Of a DNA stretch of 64,000 bases, positions 6,482 through 14,962 are shown in pieces. The DNA lies in contig NZ_PTQW01000037.1 in assembly GCF_004343725.1 (NCBI RefSeq), forward strand, positions 1 to 64,000, in the 5' to 3' direction. The position numbers and the translations under genes were made by a program. The notes below the pieces were generated by a model that did no database searches, was not told the origin of the DNA, and was given only the letters and a program-made list of their open reading frames with translations. The first letter of the stretch is position 1, and each line of letters begins with the position of its first letter. The DNA is from Treponema sp. J25. GTDB lineage: Bacteria; Spirochaetota; Spirochaetia; Treponematales; Breznakiellaceae.

Positions 6482-6994
6482 AAATTCTATGGGGTTCTTT
6501 CTTTAAAACTTTAAATTCAAGAATATTTTAAAGTGAAACTGGTAAGTAAACAGACATGATACCCCCCTGGGCCTACCCCGATCCAACGGATAGGGATGAT
6601 AAAAAATGATACTAAAATCTACCTGCCGCATCTTACGGATACCATTATATAAATACAGAGTGACGCGGGACTTGAAATATATTCTCAAAGCTTAGAAGTA
6701 AGAGTAGATAATAGTAAATTTACCGTAAGGGTTCGTTGCTCAAAAATTCATCGAAAGAAAAACGGTTTATTAAGTATCCTAACAAAATAAGCGGGATTTG
6801 GCCCGAAACAATGACCGCAAAGGAAACGGCTATCTGCTCCAGTATTTCTAATTGCCCCCGTTATGTTCCGCCTTAGTTTACATTTTTCAATTAACTCCTT
6901 GACAAAAAACCGGTTTCCGGCCTAACACTATACGGAAGATGAACAGTCCATCACAGTTACTCGAAAGACGTTTTGCCTTAACAAAGGAGGTCCC
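6482..6994. other. Non-coding region upstream of cellobiose phosphorylase
   Basis: About 510 bp with no convincing gene. CTTTAAAA (6501-6508) and TTTTAAAG (6526-6533) form an AT-rich stem just after the barrel gene. The frames are short and lack ribosome-binding sites; the longest, on the minus strand at about 6503-6688, has no recognisable motif. The 3' part carries the phosphorylase promoter signals. Confidence 0.5.
6899..6928 (+). promoter_or_regulatory. Candidate promoter and operator of cellobiose phosphorylase
   Basis: TTGACA (6899-6904) is followed 18 bp later by the weak -10 TAACAC (6923-6928). The 10-bp palindrome AAACCGGTTT (6907-6916) lies in the spacer. CG-centred palindromes of this type are common LacI-family operators, so sugar-responsive repression is possible. 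No LacI-type regulator is encoded in the window. Confidence 0.4.
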
Positions 6995-9385
6995 ATGCAA
7001 TTTGGCTACTTTGATGATGAACACAAGGAATACGTGATTACCCGTCCCGACACCCCCACATCCTGGAGCAATTATCTGGGAGATACGACCTTTGGAGCGG
7101 TCATCACGAACAACGCCGGGGGCTATGGGTTTTACCGATCCGGCGCCCGGGGAAGATACTTACGGCTCCGTTTCAACAGCATTCCCATGGACCAACCGGG
7201 GCGATACTTCTATATTCGTGACCGGGACACCGGCGATTACTGGAGTGCCAGCTGGCAACCGGTTGGCAAACCTTTAAGCGAGTATCAATCCACCTGTCGC
7301 CATGGGACTGCCTATACTACCATCGAAAGTGTCTATAAGGGGATCCGCTCAGAATCCCTCTATTTTATTCCCCTGGGACAGACCTTTGAATACTGGCGTC
7401 TTACCCTGAAAAACGAGGGTCCTACCCCCCGACGACTTTCGGTGTTCACCTACTGTGAATTTACCAACCAGTGGATTACTGAACAGGACCAGGTGAACCT
7501 GCAATATTCCCTCTTCATCGTTAAAGGACAACGGGAAGGGGCCTTTCTTCGTATTTCAATCCACGACAACCTGAACGAGCAACATCCGGATAACCCCGGC
7601 GATGCGGGGATGAATGCCTGGATGACCCTGGTGGGGGCTCCTCTTGCGGGCTTTGATACGAGCCGGGAATCCTTTATCGGCACCTACGGTTCATACCAGC
7701 GTCCTGCGGCCCTGGAACGGGGTTCCTGCGGGAATTCAGAGGCCTATGGGGACAATGCCTGTGGGTCCCTTCAGGTAGAGCTGGAACTTGCACCGGGAGA
7801 AAGCAAAACCCTTTTGGTGATGCTTGGTATCGGTGATGCCCGAACGGAAGGGAAAAAACGATATCAAGAATACGGTAGTCTTGAACGGTGCGAACAGGAA
7901 TTGGGGGCCCTCAAAAAGGTATGGCATGGGCGGCTGGGAAGCATGACGGTCCACACCCCCGACGAGGATATCAATCATACCGTGAATGTGTGGGGCCTGT
8001 ACAATTGTCTTATCACCTTTGCCTGGTCCCGGGCGGCGAGCCTCGTGTACAACGGGGAACGGGATGGGCTAGGTTTCCGGGACTCTGTGCAGGATATTCT
8101 GGGGGTTGTCGCGGCCATTCCCGAAATGGCCCGGGAACGGCTCGAATTGATGCTCTCGGGCCAGCTATCCAATGGCGGGGCAATTCCGGTGATCAAGCCC
8201 TTTGAGCATCGGCCGGGTCATGAAAAGGCCCCGCCGGCAGAGGAATTCCGGTCCGACGACTGTCTCTGGTTTTTCAACGCGGTGCCCGCCTACGTGGCAG
8301 AAACGGGGGATTTCGATTTCTACAAGAAGGTTATTCCCTACGCGGATCAGGGCTCCGATACCGTCTTCGGGCACCTGAAGCGGGCCCTGCTGTTCAACCT
8401 TGAACGGCGGGGGGCCCACGGCATCCCCTGTGGTCTTTCGGCGGACTGGAACGACTGTCTTCGGCTGGGATATCGGGGAGAAAGTCTCTTTGTGGCCTTT
8501 CAGGTCCGATTGGGGCTGACGGTGTACGCGGACATTGCCCATCGGCTCGGGGAAATTCAGGAAGAACAATGGGCCCTGGAGAAGCGGGACGAGATCGATC
8601 GGGCTATTCAAAAACACTGCTGGGACGGAAACTGGTTTATCTGGGCTATCACAGAAAATGGAACAGTGTATGGAACCAAGGACTACGAAGAAGGGCAGGT
8701 GTACCTGAATACCCAGGTATGGGCGGTAATTTCAGGGGCCGCCACCCCAGAGCAGGCAGAAAAAGCCATGGCTACGGTAAAAGAAAAGCTTGCCACACCA
8801 TACGGCCTTATGCTCTGTGCCCCGCCCTTTAGGAAAACCACGGTGGATGTCATGCGGGCGGTGGTATTCCTGCAGGGTATAAAAGAAAATGCGGGGATCT
8901 TTAACCACACCCAGGGCTGGGGAATCATCGCAGAAACCCTGCTTGGCCATGGGGACCAGGCCTATGCCTACTGTAAAGCGGCCCTACCGGCAGCCTATAA
9001 TGACCGGGCAGAAATCCGGCAGAGCGAGCCCTACGTTCAGGCCCAGACAACCTATTCCATTTATTCACCCCGCCCAGGGAACACCCGTGTATCCTGGCTT
9101 ACCGGGGCGGCAGCCTGGACCTATTACAGCCTCACCCAGTACATCCTCGGCATTCGGCCCGAATATGAGGGGCTTCGCATCGATCCCTGTATTCCCTCTC
9201 ATTGGAAGGGCTTTACGGTGGAACGGCGGTTCCGGGGGAAAAACCTTACCATCCGCGTAGAAAATCCGCAGGGGGTATGCAAAGGGGTTAAAGAGGTATA
9301 CCTCAACGGTACAAAACTCCAGGACAACCTGGTGCGCCCTGAATTGCTGGGCCCCACCAATGAAATAGTTGCCCTCATGGGCTAA
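6995..9385 (+). CDS. Cellobiose phosphorylase (GH94)
   Basis: Splits cellobiose with phosphate into glucose-1-phosphate and glucose in the cytoplasm, saving one ATP compared with hydrolysis. The 796 residues match the family length. The N-terminus (FGYFDDEHKEYVITRPDTPT, SWSNYLGD) and the catalytic segment SADWNDCL with the general-acid Asp near residue 490 are characteristic. The (alpha/alpha)6 barrel and C-terminal beta jelly fold follow as usual (TGAAAWTYYSLTQYILGI). AAAGGAGG precedes the ATG. It stands alone, without a transporter or glucosidase nearby. It implies life on cellulose breakdown products. Confidence 0.95.
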   Translation: MQFGYFDDEHKEYVITRPDTPTSWSNYLGDTTFGAVITNNAGGYGFYRSGARGRYLRLRFNSIPMDQPGRYFYIRDRDTGDYWSASWQPVGKPLSEYQSTCRHGTAYTTIESVYKGIRSESLYFIPLGQTFEYWRLTLKNEGPTPRRLSVFTYCEFTNQWITEQDQVNLQYSLFIVKGQREGAFLRISIHDNLNEQHPDNPGDAGMNAWMTLVGAPLAGFDTSRESFIGTYGSYQRPAALERGSCGNSEAYGDNACGSLQVELELAPGESKTLLVMLGIGDARTEGKKRYQEYGSLERCEQELGALKKVWHGRLGSMTVHTPDEDINHTVNVWGLYNCLITFAWSRAASLVYNGERDGLGFRDSVQDILGVVAAIPEMARERLELMLSGQLSNGGAIPVIKPFEHRPGHEKAPPAEEFRSDDCLWFFNAVPAYVAETGDFDFYKKVIPYADQGSDTVFGHLKRALLFNLERRGAHGIPCGLSADWNDCLRLGYRGESLFVAFQVRLGLTVYADIAHRLGEIQEEQWALEKRDEIDRAIQKHCWDGNWFIWAITENGTVYGTKDYEEGQVYLNTQVWAVISGAATPEQAEKAMATVKEKLATPYGLMLCAPPFRKTTVDVMRAVVFLQGIKENAGIFNHTQGWGIIAETLLGHGDQAYAYCKAALPAAYNDRAEIRQSEPYVQAQTTYSIYSPRPGNTRVSWLTGAAAWTYYSLTQYILGIRPEYEGLRIDPCIPSHWKGFTVERRFRGKNLTIRVENPQGVCKGVKEVYLNGTKLQDNLVRPELLGPTNEIVALMG

Positions 9386-9403
9386 ATCGGGAAATTAGTG
9401 GGT

Positions 9404-9432
9404 CGCCGGGTAAAGTTTCTTGAATCCCGGCG
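9404..9432. terminator. Hairpin between convergent genes
   Basis: CGCCGGG (9404-9410) and CCCGGCG (9426-9432) form a perfect 7-bp stem between the phosphorylase and the MBL hydrolase genes. No T-run follows on either strand, so intrinsic termination is uncertain. Confidence 0.4.
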
Positions 9433-9469
9433 CTCCCCTCAAGGGTTAACCGAGAGGATAAAGAAGAGC

Positions 9470-10393
9470 CTATTCATCGGCCCGGACCACAAGTCCCTCC
9501 CGGGCCATCATAAGCTGAAGGGATGTGCGCCCCGCTATAATCTTCTGATACTGGCTTTCAAGATACTGAAGTTGCCGGTCGGTCCGGTTGGGGTCATGGT
9601 GAAACAGAACGAGTTTCCGCACCCGGGCTCGATGGGCCGCGTTAATAGCATGTTCATAGTAACTATGGCCCCAGCCAACCTTACCCGTCTCGTACTCTTT
9701 CTTCGTGTATTGGGTATCATGGATAAGCACATCCGCCCCCTGATAGAAACGATCCACCTTTTCGTTTTCTTCTTTAGCGGCAAGTTCCCCTTCCCGGGCG
9801 GCATCTTCGTTATAGGAAGGATCGTCAGGATCGGTGGGGAAAAGGTTCCGGAAGGGTTCATGATCATAGGTGGTAACAATCGAATGCCCCTGGTATTCAA
9901 AGCGATACCCCAGGCACAAAATAGGATGATTCAGATACTTGGTAATCACCCGGAGTCCCCCACCGAGATCGATGGTGGTCTCTTTTAATTGATCATATTC
10001 GATGTGGGCCGCCAGTTCACTCTGACGAACCGGCCAGTACCGATAGGAAAGCTGAGCCCCAATAATCGACTCCAGGGTCTCATCCTCGTACGAAACGGGA
10101 CCCCGGATCCGCAACCGTGTAGAGGGAATAAAAATGGGCGTAAACATGGGGAACCCCATGATATGGTCCCAGTGGGTATGGGTGATAAAGATATCCGCAT
10201 CGATGGGGCCCTTCTTAAAATCATTGGCCATAAGCCAATCGCCCAGGGGCTTGATACCCGTTCCCAGATCTACAATGATAAGGCGCTCATCGGCCCGAAT
10301 TTCTAAACAGGACGTGTTCCCCCCATATCGAACCGTCATCGGTCCCGGACAGGGTATCGATCCCCGATCTCCCCAAAAACGTACAGTAAACAT
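9470..10393 (-). CDS. MBL-fold metallohydrolase
   Basis: A 307-residue metallo-beta-lactamase fold protein. The metal motif THTHWDHIMGFP is near residue 75, preceded by VDLGTGIKPLG. A second His (LNHP) and an Asp (TTYDHEP) come in the middle, and the final His (HDTQY, then LFHHDP) follows. The start MFTVRFWGDRGSIPCPGP is typical of a family of MBL proteins related to phosphodiesterases and often found with signalling genes. The substrate is unknown. GGGAGGAACG precedes the ATG. It is the last gene of a four-gene minus-strand cluster, 38 bp after the HDOD gene. Confidence 0.85.
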   Translation of the reverse strand: MFTVRFWGDRGSIPCPGPMTVRYGGNTSCLEIRADERLIIVDLGTGIKPLGDWLMANDFKKGPIDADIFITHTHWDHIMGFPMFTPIFIPSTRLRIRGPVSYEDETLESIIGAQLSYRYWPVRQSELAAHIEYDQLKETTIDLGGGLRVITKYLNHPILCLGYRFEYQGHSIVTTYDHEPFRNLFPTDPDDPSYNEDAAREGELAAKEENEKVDRFYQGADVLIHDTQYTKKEYETGKVGWGHSYYEHAINAAHRARVRKLVLFHHDPNRTDRQLQYLESQYQKIIAGRTSLQLMMAREGLVVRADE

Positions 10394-10431
10394 CGTTCCT
10401 CCCGGTACACCAGTCAGGACGAGGCCCGGTC

Positions 10432-11313
10432 CTACTCAATCTTAAGAAACACCTGGGCCTTTTCTATCTCCTTATTCACCTGTCCTTCAATCTCTTCAAA
10501 AATGGTTCGGTCAATTCCCAGATATTCCCATACTACCCCGTCAAGTTTTTCGGGGTACCGATTCCCAGAAAACCCGATTTCCATCATACTCGCAAAACGG
10601 TTGGCTACGACCACACCGTACAATACATCTTTATACGGGCCCGAATAGTCTTGATAGGCATGATGATAGGCAATCGTATCACCCACCGCCCCCTCAAGTC
10701 GCCAGGCCTTAGCAATTCGCTGTCCTACCTCTGTGTGGTCGGCCCCAAAAACCCGCTGTTCCGCCACATGAAGGGAAATTCGTTCCCGGTCTGCGATAGC
10801 CAGGGTATTCACATACTCAGTGGGGAACACCGCATTAAAGGGTATCTTTCCAATATCATGGAGCAATCCCGCCGCAAAGTATTCTTCCATCAATTTAGGG
10901 TCTACCCCCCGCTTCTTAGCTATCATCTTTGCGGCCACTCCCACACAGAGGGAATGACGCCAGAACCCATCCATCTCAAGGGCCTGGAAGTCCTTTCGAC
11001 TGGTAAGATTCCGCAGGACCGCACTGGATAGGGCCAGGTTTTTCACCGTGTTGATACCGAGCATGATAATAGCCCGTACCAGGCTTGTTACCTGCTGTCC
11101 AAGCCCATAGTAGGCAGAGTTAATCAACTTTAGAACCCGTCCAACCAGGACCGGATCAAGGGAAATAACCTGGTTCAAATCGGCAGGGCTTGTGCGGGGG
11201 TTGTTACAGACCTCCAGCACCTTGGCCACCGTGGTGGGAAGACTCGGCATACTTTTGATGTAGTTATCTATTTTTCGCTCAACCTCAGGTGTCACGGGTT
11301 CCTCCCTTACCAT
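10432..11313 (-). CDS. HDOD-domain signalling protein
   Basis: A 293-residue HDOD protein, a HD-related domain without the catalytic site of true HD phosphohydrolases, used as a scaffold in signalling. The opening segment SMPSLPTTVAKVLEVCNNP and the following VISLDPVLVGRVLKLINSAYYG are diagnostic. AGLLHDIGKIPFN retains an HD-like pair. The gene start overlaps the end of the TPR gene by 29 nt, so translation is coupled. The partner is probably one of the neighbouring genes. An internal start cannot be excluded. Confidence 0.85.
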   Translation of the reverse strand: MVREEPVTPEVERKIDNYIKSMPSLPTTVAKVLEVCNNPRTSPADLNQVISLDPVLVGRVLKLINSAYYGLGQQVTSLVRAIIMLGINTVKNLALSSAVLRNLTSRKDFQALEMDGFWRHSLCVGVAAKMIAKKRGVDPKLMEEYFAAGLLHDIGKIPFNAVFPTEYVNTLAIADRERISLHVAEQRVFGADHTEVGQRIAKAWRLEGAVGDTIAYHHAYQDYSGPYKDVLYGVVVANRFASMMEIGFSGNRYPEKLDGVVWEYLGIDRTIFEEIEGQVNKEIEKAQVFLKIE

Positions 11314-14300
11314 TCAGATTCTTTAACACCTTTTCCAATTTTTTCCCCATTACCTGGGAAAGATCCGGATCCGGAAGATTCCCCGCCATGGATCGAAGAT
11401 ACCGAAGGGTCTCTGAAACCGGCGGAAGCCCCTGTGCACCCCCCCGGGAAGCCCGCGGGACTTCTTCCGTTTTCTCTTTTATAATCCGCTCTTCGGCCTT
11501 TCTGAGTAAGCCCCCCTGTCCTTCGAGCTTTTCCATTACATATTCCATTTTTAATCGGGCTTCGCTCCGTTGAAATGCCCGCTTTTGCTCTTCCGGGAGT
11601 TGTTCCGTAAGTTCCTTAAGGTACCGGAAAAGTTCCAACGGCGGTGGAGCAGGAGACTTCCCCTCATAGGGTCTTTCTGCTTCAGGGGATATTCCTGTTG
11701 GAGAAGAAGGGGTATCAGGACCCGCCTCTACACTTGGAGAACCCACCGATTCCTCCGGTGAGGGCACCCTACTAGCAGGGCCGACAGGTGATTGGGGCTC
11801 CTCTCGAGGAGAAAAGGAAGGCCTCTGAGAGAGAGGAGACAGAGCAGAGTCCCCCTCAGGGGCACGAGAAGAAGGGGGGCCCTCTTCCATCGGAATGCCA
11901 GAAAGCATAGGGGAACCCTCCGCTTCTTCCTCTTCCTTTTCCAATCGATCGAGTTCTCTCTCTTCCGCGAGAAGATCCTCAAGGGAGGGAAGTTCCTCCA
12001 TCCCCGCTTCCAGATCCAGGGGCTCTTCCTCCAGAGGAGGAAGGGGTTCCTGGACGTCCTGAAGGCCCCCTTCGTCTTCAAAAAGAAGAGCCTCGTCCCA
12101 GAGGTCACTGTCTTCCAATTCAGGGAAGAGGTCATCCGGCAAGGGTTCGGTGTATTCCGGGGCATTCTCCAACTCATCAGGGAAGTTTTCCGATTCCGGC
12201 AGGTTCTCTTCTGCTTCCGGTAAAGGCTCTAGTTGGTCTACCGTACTGTCCTCTCCCTCTGGTAAAAGTTCCGGTTCTTCGGCACTTTGGTCCTCCGGTT
12301 CCAGAGATACGGTTTCTAATGGCAGGTTTGCCTCGGGCTCTTCAAGGACCGAATCGGAGAGTTCCGCCGCCGAAAGGGGTTCTTCTTCTAGAGGTTCTTC
12401 CAGGGCTTGTGGGGTCTCTGTTCCCTCATCTTCAGGGGATAGCCAATTTTCCCCATCCAATTCTTCTTCCAGGGGTTCAATCTCTTCTAAAGGAATATCA
12501 TCTAACGAAAGGTCCCCTTCTTCCTCCTCTATATCCGGCAACGGCGGAAGGATGGGCTCCTCTTCGTCGCTCATAGGCAACGGTTCTTGCTCAGACAGAG
12601 GCTCTTTCGGGCCCTTTTCTGGCATTCCCCGGGAAGGAGGAGAAGGACGCCCCGAGGGAGACGATGCGGGAGAGGAGGGAGAAAAAGGCGGAGCATAGTC
12701 CAACGGTCCTGGTCGAAAATCAGCGGGGGGCGTGTAGGAAGGAGGCTGCACAGGGGGCGCCGCCATAGGGGGCGGCCCATATGAGGGGGAAGGCGCCGAT
12801 GGGTAAGGTCCCGGAGGAGGAGGAGGAGGAGACAGTTGATATGCCGGGGCAGGTGAAGGACTCGAAGGAGTCACCCCCGAAAAGGGCTGAGCAGGGGACC
12901 CACTCCCCAGGGGAGGAAACGCCGCCGGGCCCATATTCGGTTGGGGAGGAATGGAAGAAACAATGGGGGGGAAGGAAACTGGCGGGACCATATTCCCCGA
13001 ATACGGAAAAGAACCTGGCTGTCCCGGGAACTCCCCGGGGGGATTTTCCGGCGGCACCCTTTCTTTTTGCGGGGGTCTCGGGGGAAGGTCCTCTGAAAGA
13101 GCCTCGGCGCCGGCATCTCCGGGCGGTTCTCCTTCCGAGGAAAAAGGCGCCCCTTCCCTTTCCCCTCCTTCTTCCCGGGGGGACCCTTCCACTAATCCAG
13201 CCCAGCTATCACGAGGAAGGGGTTCTTCTTCGGGGAGGGTGAACGTATCCTCCGGCACAACCTCTTCTTCTTCCGGTTCTGGCTCTTCGATGGTCTCCAC
13301 ATCTTCTATAAAAAGGGTGTCCGCATCTTCTTCTATACTCACCTTTTCTGTGGTTCCCAACAGCAGCGTATCCAGTTCCGGCTCTTCTTCCGGAACTTGT
13401 TCCGCCAAACGGCTCACGTTCTTTTTCCAGATATCCGTCAGGGAACCCGCATACTGGCGAATTATTTTTTCATACATCTCAAGGGAGGCATTTAAATCAC
13501 TAATGTCTTCGGGGGTGGCCCGCTTTCCCTGGAGATTGATAAGGGCATCCACCGTTCGCAGGGCCCGTTCCACATTGCCCGTTTTTTCCTGCAACTGGGC
13601 AAGGCTCGCCAGGGCTTCCGTATCATGGGGATTCTGGCGAACCAGTTCCTCTAGAATCTGGATGGCATGAGGATAATGCCCCATTTCTCCATAGAGCCGG
13701 GCAAGAAGGAATTTTGCATCCCTATCCTGGGGTCTTTTTTGAAGATAGGAAAGCAACCGCTGTTCTGCCTCAGGGTACTGATGATTCTGAAAATGAAGAT
13801 CCGCGAGGTCAAGATAAAAAGAATAATTGGTGGGATCTATCTGTAAAATCTTTTCAAAGATCTTCTGGGCTTCGCTGGTTTTTCCAATGGCCCGCAGGGC
13901 CACCCCTTTTATCCGGAGGGCCTGAACGTTCCGTTCGTCCCATTCCAGGGCCCGCTCGGCCTGTTCCAGCGCCTCAGGATAGCGCTGTAACTTCAGGTAC
14001 AACGACGCCAGCCGAAGGCGTACTTCGATACTATCGGGAACTAACTTTACCAGCCGCTCTAGTTCTACCAGGGCATCACCCAATTTACCCACCGATTCAA
14101 GGGCATACTCCAGATTCACCACCGCCTTTACCGAATGGGGATCCAGTTCAAGGGCCTGGCGATACTCCCGGATGGCCTCTTCAAAATTTCCCTCGTCGGC
14201 AAAGATAAGGCCCCTATTGTTGTGGGCCTCCGCATTATCCGGATCGATAGCGAGGATCCGTCGAAAACCCTCCAGGGCCTCCCGATGATGGCCCTGTTTA

Positions 14301-14962
14301 TATTGAATCAGGGCCAGGTTGTTCATCGCTTCTATCCAGCCTGGCCGGGCCCGGAGGGCCGCCTCGTATTCCGCGGCGGCCCTATCCAGCTGCCCCTGGG
14401 CTTCCAAGGCAATACCGTAATTAAAATGGAGGGTTGGATTGTTTCTATCTAAACTAAGCCCCTTCTTGTACACCTCACAGGCCCGGTCCCATTCGTGGAG
14501 CTTTTCGTACATGGTTCCCAGGTTGTTGTAGGCCGGGATATACCGGTTATCCAGCTCTATCACCCGGGCATAGGCCATGGCCGCGGCCTTGTAGTTGTGG
14601 GTCTGCTTGTAAATATTGGCCATGTTGTAGTGGAGTTCCACCCGGCCAGGATCGAGTTCCAGGGCCTTTTCGAGCATGTCCAAGGCTTCGGTGAAGCGTT
14701 CCTGACGCCGGTAGATTACCGCCAGATTATTCAGGGCCTCCAGATCCCGGGGGTTTTCTGCAAGGAGTTCCTTAAAAATTTTCTCCGCCTCAGCGTGCTT
14801 TTCTTCCTTTGCAAGGGTAATTCCCAAGAGAAGGCGGGCTTCCCGCGAAGGAGGATTCTGTTGAAGATAGAGGAGGAGCAACCGTTCCGCTTCCCGATAA
14901 TCTCCCAGGCGAAACGCACCCCGGGCTCGTTCCCACAGGCTTTGTATGTCAACGGAACTCAT
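11285..14962 (-). CDS. Giant TPR protein with acidic/proline-rich region and duplicated C-terminal motif
   Basis: 1225 residues. Residues 1 to about 500 are a long array of tetratricopeptide repeats (for example ALNNLAVIYRRQERFTEALD and AYNNLGTMYEKLHEWDRA), a protein-protein docking solenoid. Residues 520-1080 are low-complexity: Glu-rich blocks, then a Pro/Ser-rich stretch, then Glu/Leu/Pro blocks, almost surely disordered. The last 120 residues hold two related segments (LFRYLKELTEQLPEEQ... and TLRYLRSMAGNLPDPD...), each ending in a G-x-GG turn. No signal peptide is seen, so it is likely cytoplasmic. The ATG overlaps the stop of the upstream LamG/FN3 gene by 4 nt and the 3' end overlaps the HDOD gene. 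Role unknown; it could be a scaffold for an envelope or motility complex. Confidence 0.85.
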   Translation of the reverse strand: MSSVDIQSLWERARGAFRLGDYREAERLLLLYLQQNPPSREARLLLGITLAKEEKHAEAEKIFKELLAENPRDLEALNNLAVIYRRQERFTEALDMLEKALELDPGRVELHYNMANIYKQTHNYKAAAMAYARVIELDNRYIPAYNNLGTMYEKLHEWDRACEVYKKGLSLDRNNPTLHFNYGIALEAQGQLDRAAAEYEAALRARPGWIEAMNNLALIQYKQGHHREALEGFRRILAIDPDNAEAHNNRGLIFADEGNFEEAIREYRQALELDPHSVKAVVNLEYALESVGKLGDALVELERLVKLVPDSIEVRLRLASLYLKLQRYPEALEQAERALEWDERNVQALRIKGVALRAIGKTSEAQKIFEKILQIDPTNYSFYLDLADLHFQNHQYPEAEQRLLSYLQKRPQDRDAKFLLARLYGEMGHYPHAIQILEELVRQNPHDTEALASLAQLQEKTGNVERALRTVDALINLQGKRATPEDISDLNASLEMYEKIIRQYAGSLTDIWKKNVSRLAEQVPEEEPELDTLLLGTTEKVSIEEDADTLFIEDVETIEEPEPEEEEVVPEDTFTLPEEEPLPRDSWAGLVEGSPREEGGEREGAPFSSEGEPPGDAGAEALSEDLPPRPPQKERVPPENPPGEFPGQPGSFPYSGNMVPPVSFPPIVSSIPPQPNMGPAAFPPLGSGSPAQPFSGVTPSSPSPAPAYQLSPPPPPPGPYPSAPSPSYGPPPMAAPPVQPPSYTPPADFRPGPLDYAPPFSPSSPASSPSGRPSPPSRGMPEKGPKEPLSEQEPLPMSDEEEPILPPLPDIEEEEGDLSLDDIPLEEIEPLEEELDGENWLSPEDEGTETPQALEEPLEEEPLSAAELSDSVLEEPEANLPLETVSLEPEDQSAEEPELLPEGEDSTVDQLEPLPEAEENLPESENFPDELENAPEYTEPLPDDLFPELEDSDLWDEALLFEDEGGLQDVQEPLPPLEEEPLDLEAGMEELPSLEDLLAEERELDRLEKEEEEAEGSPMLSGIPMEEGPPSSRAPEGDSALSPLSQRPSFSPREEPQSPVGPASRVPSPEESVGSPSVEAGPDTPSSPTGISPEAERPYEGKSPAPPPLELFRYLKELTEQLPEEQKRAFQRSEARLKMEYVMEKLEGQGGLLRKAEERIIKEKTEEVPRASRGGAQGLPPVSETLRYLRSMAGNLPDPDLSQVMGKKLEKVLKNLNGKGGTRDT

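Noticed and set aside
6503-6688. Small minus-strand gene in the 6.5-kb gap
   Set aside because: No ribosome-binding site, no motif and biased composition.
12150-12698. Ser/Gly-rich plus-strand frame opposite the TPR giant
   Set aside because: Low-complexity mirror of the Glu/Pro-rich coding strand; no domain or initiation signal.
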